Source: Phoronis australis
Lineage: Eukaryota > Phoronida > Phoronidae
Length of the DNA: 64,000 nt
NCBI GenBank assembly: GCA_002633005.1
Contig: NMRA01000127.1
Span: forward strand, 692,438 to 756,437
Direction: 5' to 3'
The first letter of the stretch is position 1. Each line of letters opens with the position of its first letter. This document shows positions 54,462 to 64,000 of the stretch, one piece after another. The translations under genes were made by a program, and so were the position numbers. The notes under the pieces were generated by a model that was not told where the DNA came from, made no database searches, and saw only the letters and a program-made list of their open reading frames with translations.

Positions 54462-56430
54462 AGTAAATATGAGTGCATCACCGACTCAGGCCAAAAATAA
54501 TTTGTAGAAATTACAAGCTTTCTTTTTTATTTTTTGACTAGCTTATCTCCCATTTGGCAGCCAGGGTATTTTGCCAGGTCGCATTTGCAGTTGACGTTAT
54601 GCAGAGCACCAAGCCCAGTAGAAGTAGTAATCGAAAGGTATTGACAGATGTTATGCAGCTGCACACTTGAAAATTGTTTACTTTGATCAGTTGATGGTGT
54701 GAAATTGTTGTCAACCAATAAACTTACAAATTCAGAAAACAAGCAAAAACGATCACTGATACATTTGAATTGAGTGTGAAAGCACCTCTCAAACTTCTGT
54801 GTGTTATCAGGTTGGGATAAGTTATACTACACCATGTAATGACAGTTTTTATGTACTGTGAACATTGGCTTATTGTTGCAGCAGGGTAATTCGATCTTGT
54901 TAATACATTTTTCATTTACTACATCTGGGTGTTCAATGACCAACATATTTCCCCCCAGGCCTCAGTCTACCCAGCATTTTTGTATGGTTGTTATTCAGTT
55001 GCCATTATATCGCATGGAATGTTATACTTGTCATGTAATTATGTGGGATATGCAGAGCGTTAAATGATGAGGAAGTTCTTTTGCATATAAAATATGCATT
55101 TGATATGGAATTGTGTATCGAGTTGGCTTTTGATACAAAATTGATGAAGATTCATCAAAATCTATCAAGCATGTGTACACATCCAAGACTATACAATTGC
55201 TAGCATACACACAGAGCACTACTATGTGTCTATGCTACCAGTAAAAAAGGCAGTATTCCTCGCATAGTAGTAAGTCTAATGTTCACAGTTGTGTAGATTT
55301 TCTATGTGACTGTTAAAATACAGTACTCATTTACTTCAAAAACATTACAAAATGACATCATTACTTTTTTGGTCTACTGAGGATATTTTGATATTTATCT
55401 AAAAAATTCAATTCTGTGACATGAATCAAACTGATCATAATAGTTACCGAATTGTAAAGCGTTATGAAGTATTAATAATACATGCCAGCTTTTAGGCATT
55501 AAGTGTTGGGTGGAAAATTCATTCATTAAAGTCGCGACGGTCTTTGTGACACGTGCGAAGAAGTCCGTGATCAGCATCGACTATCTATGAGCGATTTTTG
55601 ATGATAAAGAATATAAAAACATGAGAAGCAGACATTGTAAACCCACTATTTTAAAGAACCCAACCCAGGGCCTTCAATGCTTTGAAAATCATATAAAATT
55701 ACCCTTATCAGGCCCAAAAATTCATTTCTGCAAAACGTTGTTGGCTGCTCGGGACATTGCTGATGCGGGGGGAGGATAAGATTTCCTCTTAACCAAAATA
55801 TTCCCATCTCAGAAGCTGCAGGCACCTCTCTTCTCTTATGAGTGAGGGCCCAGGAATGCTTGGCAACATATGAAATGAGTTACACAGTCAGCATACTATT
55901 TTTGTGCTGGTGTGCCATTGTATTTAGATTGGTTATGTCAATGCATTCTGTCTTTTACATATCACGAATCTCTATATAGTGACCACTTAGCACTAACATG
56001 TATATTGTATAACATGTATGTATTTCATGACTCAATCATAATTAGTCTTCAAACTCCCCGTAATTACTGGCAGTCCAGCCTGTGATCTTTGCTTTGATTA
56101 GCTGTGATTGGCGTAAGTGCTAAAAATCATGTCAGAAGCACATTTACAACTTCCTAACATAATATTTGTATGCCAATAATCCTGTCCATGCAAACTTACC
56201 CTAGAACGACTCGCAATAGTGCAACTTGCCCTACTATAAGTGGAGTGTCCAAACACATGTATCCGGTACCTATTGCAAGACTGAAGTTGTCGCTGACAAT
56301 TAACAGCTGATATGAATACGGTGCAGAAAGCCCGGCTGCATATTACTGCAGCTGGTACATGTATATGACATCCACCTTGGCACAAGTTTGCAGCTACACA
56401 GCGATTAGAAGTGGCGCAAGTGAGGCTAGT
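54462..56430. other. intron-like DNA, nothing recognised
   Basis: AT-rich. The frame at 56098-56475 (minus, 125 codons) has many Cys and Ser residues and no domain that I know, and it overlaps the start of the next repeat. Confidence 0.35.
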
Positions 56431-56435
56431 TGCAC

Positions 56436-57194
56436 TAAAGCTGCATTTACGTGGGAGACATCTGTCAAGGAGCAACTAACGCTGAGCAGCTAATTGGGCA
56501 CAAGTGTGTATGTAAACACGACTGACACGGAGCAACGCTGCGACCATTTTTGGCACCGGTTTGAGAGATTGAGCGAGTTGCACTCGACCAGTTTTTCCAG
56601 GTTCAATTACATGTCTAAACACAATTGGGACAGTGAAAAAGGATCATCTTTCAATCGGCACGTGCAATAGCCCAGGCCCTTATCTCGAAAATGTTTACAC
56701 CCCGGATTAAAGCACCCGGCAAATTTTGCACACTAGTACTTTTTGACACGCTGAATCTCATGGGGGTTGGTTGCCCAAATTTTGAGGTCAAGGTTTAGGT
56801 CAAATCTCAAAAAATGGCAGCCAAGTAACACAAGCTATGGTTGCTTCAATGTCAGGTAATGGTACTTAATTAACTACAAATCTATCAAAATGACACTGGA
56901 ACATCTTTTCCTCATAATGATAAGACACCTCATTTTCATAAATCCAATTTGGCCGTGAAAATTTAACTAACTGCAATTTTAACAAAAGCATCTGTATACA
57001 TACGTATGATATGCTGGCATTCCACATGGTTTGGATGTTCGCTATTCTTGATGCGAGCATGCGCAGACACTGTGTAAATGACTCATGCCAATCTACTTTG
57101 CGATCTAAAGTTGTGTAAATGCGACTGAAGTGGAGCAAATCGCGCTGTGATAACTCGCATCGTGACAACTACTCTATGTGTAAAAACAGCTTAA
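56436..57194. mobile_element. possible element related to MITE family B
   Basis: TAAAGCTGCATTTACGTGGG at the left and, inverted, TTAAGCTGTTTTTACACATA at the right form imperfect ends. GTAAACACGACTGACACGGA and GCGACTGAAGTGGAGCAAAT inside resemble the GACACGGAGCAAATTGAC block of family B. The centre is unlike copies 1 and 2, so it is a relative, or a copy with inserted DNA. Confidence 0.45.
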
Positions 57195-57955
57195 GTTTAA
57201 ATAGTGTCCAGACATAGCAACAACTTGTTCTAGTGAAATTGTTCTAGGTTAAGTCTTTGTGTAGGTGGCGCTATTGAAGGTTATGTCACCACTGGGCAAG
57301 TGCTTTTCAAGAGGAACACTCACTATTGTTGATGTGCCTGTACTTGAAACAAAATCCAAAGTTACCTTAGAAATGTTGTCAACATAAATCCTGTGCTCCT
57401 GCCCCTTTAACAGTGTGAAGGAGTACCCTCCCTCAGGGCAATGATGAGTTCCCCCTGGCCTGTACTTTGATTGGCCCAAAGAGGATGTGTTAACTTATTG
57501 GTTTTACATGAAAATTCATCCACTGAAATGAGAATCATAGATACTAGCTGGGTAGAAGGGTGATCATTTTCGTAGGAAAACTGAACCTCTTGACCTTTAC
57601 TCTCCAAGTAAACAGATGTCTTCCTTAAACCATATAAACAAATTCACACTTGCTCATGGAGACTAGATAATAAAATACAGATTTCTGTCAAAATAATGGT
57701 GAAAATGTACTTAATAGTATGGGTTTGTTTTGACATGGAATCTTGGTATAGTGCTCAAGCCTGAAAATCCTGCCAGCCAGTCGGGAAGCTGAAAGGTTTC
57801 TCTGTGATTATTGAGAATTTGTATTTTGATCCAATCTAATACCAAAAACTTTGGTGATTTCTTTTATTTCCAACAAGACCATCCTTCTCGCAACCTTTAT
57901 CACTGTCAAAACAATAACTTTTTAGTTCAACCTGGTGTTACCATGAAACTGGACT
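57195..57955. other. intron-like DNA, nothing recognised
   Basis: The frames at 57249-57607 (minus) carry no domain I recognise. GTAGGTGGCGCTATTGAAGG at 57262-57281 resembles short GGTGGCGC words seen at other places in the window, too short to assign. Confidence 0.35.
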
Positions 57956-57959
57956 GAAC

Positions 57960-58175
57960 TTAATACATTATGTCACTTTTCCATTAGAGAAGAAACTGGT
58001 TTATCACAACTCCATGAGTTATCATCACATTTGCCTCCTCTGTCTAGTAGTTCTAGGGATTGAACACCAGATGGTGTAGTTGATTTGCACTCTCGATTGC
58101 TTGCTGCTACATCTAATGATGCACTCCCTTCTGAGTTAAGTTAAGCTTTTCCACTGCAGGGTTGTGCAATTGTAC
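57960..58175 (-). repeat. SINE-like repeat, copy 2
   Basis: CAACTCCATGAGTTATCATC, TAGTTCTAGGGATTGAACAC, CAGATGGTGTAGTTGA and TTTTCCACTGCAGGG follow the copy at 24430-24660. It lies 60 bp before the hAT-like element. Confidence 0.5.
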
Positions 58176-58236
58176 AATTCATTCCCCGTTTTGAAAATAG
58201 AGTCTGGTACTGGTAGTTATGGTTTTCCACTGATTG

Positions 58237-60991
58237 CAGTGGCAGATCTACGTTTTCAGTAAGGGGGGGTTTAGGATTCCGCAAAGGTCGAATGCGAGGC
58301 GCGTGGCGTCGAGCCGGGGGAGGTTGGGAGGGGGGTTTCCTCGCTCCCGTGTAAGACAATTTTTGTTTTTGTAGCCAAATAGTGAAATTTCCACGCGTCC
58401 TGGTAAGTTTCTGGCACTTAACATGTCTCTGGAGTTTTTCTTAAGATAATTTAAAACCATTCTCGATTTCTTCAGATGAACTTGACTCGTAAGTTTCATG
58501 AAACCATATTTGTGCACATCTGGGTATGAGTCACGCCACCAGCAAAAATTTTTTTTGGAACATCTGCTTAAACACACGTCTTTTAGCATACGAGAAGTCG
58601 TATACGAAAAAGTGTGGTGTGTATACATGTACAGGGGTTTAGACAACTACCAAATATTCAAGAGCATAAGGAGCACGGCGGGGCGTAAAAACTTGAATAT
58701 CAGATGATCGCGTAACAGCAGCCTCAAGTTGTTTAAGAACGAAAACCTGCGCTGTTAGTCCGGAAATAAACATGTGCTTTGTCTCGTTACGAGAAAAACT
58801 GGCTAACGGTGGTGCTCTCAGCTCATAGTCTACAATTATTAAAAGCGACAATAAACAATTAAGTATCACTTCATTAAGCTGAATCACGTTGACAACAATT
58901 GAAAACGTCAAATGTATCAGGAAACCAAATCATCTGAAAACAGTTTCACGAAACCAAAACATTCTGTACACCGTGGCGAAAAGATATGCAGGACCAGTTC
59001 GCAGAGGGACTAGATGTACACTGAGAGTACACAAAAAGGCTGGCCTGGTCCGTCACGAGACCAAAAGTACATCTGTGCTTATTATTCCTATAAACATAGT
59101 CGATCTGTCGTGGGACCAAACAGTGCTGGCTGAGATAATAGTTTTACAAAGCACACTTTGGTAAAAAACATCACAAGACTAGTTCGCCGAGGGGCCAGAA
59201 GTACACTGAAACTCAATATCTACACAAATCAAGCTGGCCTGGTCCATCGCGAGATCTAATGTGTACTATGCAAAAAATTTTGAATTGAAAAAACTTCTCT
59301 CTAGATACTTTTTAATCCCCAGTGGTTGCTCATAAGTGTATTTTACACATCTGGTGGTCAACTCAGCTGCGAGAGGTTGTCTAGGAAGGATTTTCGCACC
59401 GTACTACAGTACTCACTGGAAGAAACAAGTATTGAGTACAAACTTAACTAGGCACTACGTGAAATAGATTTTGGATATGAAGCAGATAGAGCCAAGTGGA
59501 AATACAAACCAGAATCAGTTTTTGTGCGCTCGTAGACCCAGTGCTGTACTGGGTATATTTGGCATGACCACAAATAATCTCTATTTCGTTTTCATCGTAC
59601 ACAATTATAAAAAAACCGATTTTATGTACAAACTGTGTAGAATTATAACTTATTATGTGGGTGTTTCTCCAGGAACGTTAGTCCTATCCTTATGTTGTCT
59701 GGACTGCCGAGAAATCTGTATATCGGATCCAATTGTTTGCTTGTCTTGGAACCATTCTACCCAGACATCTTTGATGTTTGTTGCCAACGCTTGCACTTCT
59801 TCATACTGCTGTGTCAATGAGCTTGTACGCCTCTACAATGTCAGCATCTCGTTTCGCAGCTCAGTTGGCACTAAGCCCCCTAAGGTTGCCAAGTCCATTC
59901 AAAAGACTTACATACGCAACTAAATTTGATCTGCTCATCACGGACTGCTTCAAACCTAGACGATGCATCCCAGGACCTATTTGCGCCTCTTGCAATTTTT
60001 GGAATTAACGTCCCAATGTCTGAACGCTTGAAACCCGAAGTACTAACATCAAATAAATGTCCATGGGCATGGGCATTTATCGGGTGGGCCCTTCTGTGGA
60101 AATTCGCAGTATAGAAGACGGCTGTGGTGCTTATTGCAAGTAGAAAGACGGTAGGTGTTGAGGTCGCAACTAGGGCTCCTTAGGAGGCCTATTGAACATC
60201 GCACGTGAGTCCCTCAAGACTTTGCTGTGAAAGTACAGCCTCCCTGCAATTTCTGGTACTGTACACTGTTCGCGAATGCGGTTACTTCGTCAAAGTGAGT
60301 GCCCCTTGGTCATTCTTTGTAAAGACATAACTTGTTAGAGTGCATTTTCATATGGACTCGCGACCAGACCACGGCGCCCGCCACAATAGCAATTCTTCGG
60401 AAAACGATTTTTTTTTTCAAAAATATTACATTTACATGTACACTGTATGATATTGCGTAAGACAACTTTACTATACACCAGTCAAATTCGAGTTACAAAC
60501 GTGTGGAGTGTAATAGCATGACACGGCAAGAATGATGAAGTAAAAACGTTGCACGTCAATTCGCCTGAATCAATCAGGGTTGCAGCACCTTAGTATTTTC
60601 CCTAAATCAAATTAAAACATATCTTACAATAAAGAAGCTAGTTACCTCAAGAAATCAGCTATAGAGCTGCTCTTTCACCGGTGGATCCATCTAGAATGCT
60701 TGGCTACTTCAGAAGTGTCGACGGAAGCGTGCGCACAATGATCTCCGCGCGTTTTGCCAATGAGCCACGAAGACTCGAAATGCGTTGATTTTCATAACTG
60801 TACAGCAATTCACAATGCAAAAAATTATATTTTCAGAGTGACCCCCCTCAATTTTTTCCAAGTTGGTTTATTTGGGGTTTACTCACGATGGTGGTGCTGT
60901 TTTTGTTTTGCTGGAGACATTTTTTTTTTTGGGTCCTGGCTCAAGGGGGAGGGTTTAAACCCCCTGAACCCCCCCCATAGATCCGCCACTG
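58237..60991 (-). mobile_element. hAT-like transposon with 5-bp GATTG target duplication; decayed ZMYM1-type transposase
   Basis: The left end CAGTGGCAGATCTACG and the inverted right end CAGTGGCGGATCTATGGGGG are hAT-type tips, followed inside by runs of G. GATTG precedes the left tip (58232-58236) and follows the right tip (60992-60996), a 5-bp duplication. On the minus strand near 59650-59850 a disrupted frame reads TNIKDVWVEWF, KQTIGSDIQISRQSRQHKDR then TNVPGETP. The R-x2-RQ-x2-R-N-P-x-TP pattern is the conserved segment of ZMYM1-like hAT transposases, and ADIVEAYKLIDTAV upstream fits the same region. Stops and shifts break it. The catalytic core and dimerisation domain were not found, so it is a relic. 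Confidence 0.75.
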
Positions 60992-61130
60992 GATTGAAGC
61001 TCGGAAGAATGGGATTTGCAGTGGGAAAGCAGCATTGAGCTGGATGGAATAGGTGGCCTGTTTGTGATGAAAGCAACAAGTCTGCTGACAAAATTAGTTA
61101 CAGGTGGTTGGTTTGGGTGCCTATTGTTTC
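60992..61130. other. short intron-like gap after the hAT element
   Basis: Apart from the GATTG target duplication at 60992-60996, no feature is seen here. Confidence 0.4.
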
Positions 61131-61134
61131 AAAA

Positions 61135-61600
61135 TCTGTAAAGTTTGTAAAATGCATGTAGTTTGGTACTTGGAAGTCATGTAGGAGCTTATCGAAAAGC
61201 CAGTGCATTCAGGCAGATATCTAGTAAGAAAAACTCCAGAAAAGTGTATGTTTTTTGAAAGTAGTATAGTTTGGCTGCAAACTTGATAGAGAACACGACT
61301 GTTTGTTTTTAATGTCTGTTGGCAATTTGCTTCACAGTTGCACACCATAAGATTGGACATAGTACAGTATAAGCCAGTGTTATCAAGCTGTCCAGCACAA
61401 AGTACACTTGTGTTTTCAATCAAATTTTCTGAAAGCAGATAGTCTGGATTTTTGACTTTATACCAATCTGCTGTTGATTGGATCATGTGACAGTGTTTTT
61501 TTAGTAAAATTTGGCAAGAAACATGACAAAATTTTGTTTGGTATAAATATTCAAGGTGAAATCTCAAAAACCTTGCCATAGTTTCCTAAATTATCTTTTT
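61135..61600 (+). repeat. family E right-end copy, decayed
   Basis: GTCATGTAGGAGCTTATCGA, TTTTTGACTTTATACC and TGATTGGATCATGTGAC correspond to the right part of family E at 15690-15840 (TAGGACTTATCGACAAG and GACTTTATGCC, TTGGGTCACATGACC). The central 250 bp are unlike it. Confidence 0.35.
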
Positions 61601-64000
61601 GTTTTCATTTTATGCATCCTTTTCATATTTTCATAAAAATTATGAAGTTCCATATTCTGATAGCCCCTGGTACAAAAGTGGATCAAGTTAAAAACAAAAG
61701 ATTGAAGCGGTGCTTAAAGTTTCATATGAACTTGATCATCCATCTCTGAGATATGATCGGAGGTTACGGTAAAACATCTCCTGTTTGGTACAGTCTTAAA
61801 TTTTGGACACCCAAATTGAAGCTGAAATTGAATTTTCTTGATTATGAAGTATGGAACTTGTGCAGTTTAGGCATTCACCGTATTTCTCAAATATCGGACA
61901 CATTATTTTGTATCAACAGAAGATAGACTTGTCAGTTCTTACAATTGTTGAAAATAACTATCAGACACTTTAAGATAACTAATTTTTCGTCATTAGTGGT
62001 AATTCTTGAATTTGGGACGGCCAATAACACCTACTTCTAAATTTTGGTACAAGCACCGACCTTGAGCTAAATTCTTATTTTTAAGGTCCCAAACTGGAAA
62101 ATTTTTACTGTAACCAAATTTCAGGCCAAACATAACATCTATTCAAGCATTGAACTGAGGAGTTTGATCACAAAAATGTTTTTACCGTTTCACTTTTAGT
62201 GGCATGTTGATCATTAAAAATATATAGGTCGTGGCTATTCCCTGTTGCTGCGTAATATTTCTGAAATAGCCATGTTGAGCGTTCAATAATGACACAGAAT
62301 ATTACCTTGATTACCTGAGGCTTGATTATTAGTAGATGTTCAGTAACCAATATTTAGAGTGACCTTTCCTAAATTGACTGTGTTGGTATTTACCTTAGAC
62401 ATAACAGGACTTGAGTGTTTTGTGATGTTTGATAACATGGACTGGATAATGGCTCTGATAATATTTACATAAATTTTAATTTCTCTTACAAGGTTTGATG
62501 TTGGTAACTCCAGGCAACAGTGTGTCAATATGCCAATATGCCATGGTTTATTGTGTCGGAGATCTCTTGTTTGCATGTGAAAGTTTTTGACGTGGGGGTA
62601 ATCAATTCTGTTGACATTTTGGGTCATCGTAACATTTTAATTAAAATTGACGAAGGTGTTCTCGCACCGACTTCCTTTAGTATGCTTGTTTAAGAGTTGC
62701 GATATTTGATTGCCAAATGTACATACTGAGTCGATGATTGATTTTACACACCCCCCTGTTTAAATTTGACCTGACAATAGAAACTTATTAAAGGTTTAAA
62801 GGATGTTTTAGCAATAATCAATTTTTGGCATCACCGTGTCTAGACATTTATGATTTTTTGAGATTAACATTCCGGTGTAGCAAACTGTATACTGACATAC
62901 TCTTGTCATTGCTGTTATAGCTTGATTGCGGTGGGTTGGAATATGCCTATTATTATTAGTATTATTGGGATCATAATTGTGGCTTATTAGGGTCATTATT
63001 GACATTAAACATGGCTGTTTAGACACTTGTCTAATTACTCTGTTAAATCGTATTGTTCAGGGAGCATATCGCCCCTAATCATCAATGGTTCCTATTTTTC
63101 TGAAGATTTGCAAAATTGAATTTCACTCCTCCTCATTGCTTCTTCTGTATTTTTTTTAGTCTCAGCCTTAGCATATGCATAATGACAGCATGATTGAGAA
63201 AGGATGAAATGCCTGTGTTGTGAATTCCGCTGATAGTAAAAATGCACTCCCTATTTATTTCGCATCGTTGGAACTGAATTTTTTTACACCGTAGTGGTTG
63301 CTGGGTAGAGGATACTACAAACGACATTCCACACTCATTCTATATCTCATATTTATCAGCTGTCAATTAGTTGACCTCTGGGTTTGTACTGAGTCGTTGG
63401 ACCATGCTACACCTGGTTGTTGTAGAGTTATGAGATTCACTCTAAGTGTATTTTTGGCTCATGCAAAAAAGCTGGACTTGAATTTTTCATTTCTGTAACT
63501 TTTGGTCAAAGCTTTGTTAAGCTGCAATGGTCTTGGTGTTAAGCACCGTGCCCACAGGGATGGCCGGAGGTGTTCAATGGGGTGGGAAGGGAGGGGTAAA
63601 CGTGGAATTGTGGGTTGAAATGAGTGGCAACTGGCTTACATTTTGCAATGAAGAGGGGAGGGCCAAATGGGAATTTAATTGAGTTTCGACTTGATGAGGG
63701 CTTTTTTTCTAATGTACAGGGATGCTGTGTTCTCTTTGGGCCCCGAGGCCTGTGGCTATTAGTGACAGTACCTTACAAGTAAGGTACTTGAGGTGTATCG
63801 TAATGCATCGTGTTTGCTCTAGTAAACTTTAGAATGAGGCCTTATTCTGAGATGTGTCTGCTTTCATTGTGAAGGATTTAGTTGATGTGTTCATCAAAAC
63901 AATTACATCCAGTCTCAACAAAAATTAATGTTTATTGCTCCTATGCCCCAAAGGATTAATGAATACTGAAAAGATGTGTTGCCCCTATTGGCACACACTG
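61601..64000. other. intron-like DNA, nothing recognised
   Basis: No protein-like frame with a known domain and no clear repeat edge. The region includes ATT-rich low-complexity sequence near 62945-63000 and G-rich sequence near 63570-63665. No PDE continuation exon was seen up to the window end. Confidence 0.4.

Noticed and set aside
56098-56475. 125-codon minus-strand ORF rich in Cys
   Set aside because: No regular cysteine spacing; it runs into the edge of an old repeat; no start context.
59471-59923. 150-codon plus-strand ORF inside the hAT element
   Set aside because: The meaningful reading here is on the minus strand (hAT transposase remnant); the plus-strand frame is its shadow.

Overview
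The window reads as AT-rich (roughly 37% GC by eye) animal nuclear DNA. It has widely spaced coding sequence, a GT splice donor, non-LTR retrotransposon pieces, MITE-like and hAT-like DNA transposons and several minisatellites. There are no bacterial-style operons and no CRISPR array. The one convincing host gene and the style of the repeats suggest a marine invertebrate, possibly a non-vertebrate deuterostome, but the sequence alone does not fix the species.

The only confident host coding sequence is one 240-codon exon at 5574-6293 (+). It is the N-terminal part and most of the GAF-A domain of a PDE11/PDE5-family cyclic-nucleotide phosphodiesterase. It ends in phase 0 at a consensus donor. 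No further exon of this gene (rest of GAF-A, GAF-B, HD-type catalytic domain) could be recognised in the next 57.7 kb. The remainder is therefore most simply one very large first coding intron, or a scaffold on which the rest of the gene lies beyond the window.

Layout. 1-300: a dispersed repeat with a 150-bp spaced motif. 845-2440: a decayed LINE (RT, RNase H, C-terminal part). 2441-5573: upstream DNA and possible 5' UTR. 5574-6293: the PDE exon. 6294-64000: intron-like DNA packed with old mobile elements. These are: five copies of a MITE with GGCCCTTTCA ends (family A); two good and one doubtful copy of a MITE with GTGCCGTYTACAC ends (family B); three copies of family C; a PIF/Harbinger-like MITE with TTA target duplications; a modular dispersed repeat seen at least a dozen times (family E); tRNA-derived SINE-like copies; LINE tails at 7.6 and 47.1-47.6 kb; a Penelope-like inverted pair at 51.3 kb; a 2.5-kb element with inverted ends next to TA at 52.0-54.5 kb; and a 2.75-kb hAT-like element with a 5-bp duplication at 58.2-61.0 kb. 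Tandem arrays occur at 8.8, 17.7, 20.8, 36.0, 41.2 and 45.8 kb.

A 794-bp block is repeated almost exactly on either side of a single N at 30621. The pattern (equal length, about eight substitutions by eye) suggests two haplotypes joined in assembly rather than true duplication. Nothing here looks like a new multi-gene system. The most interesting material is the transposon structure: the 52-54.5 kb element with same-direction subterminal repeats, the modular family E, and a MITE that seems to be split by a LINE tail. All repeat relationships were judged by eye.
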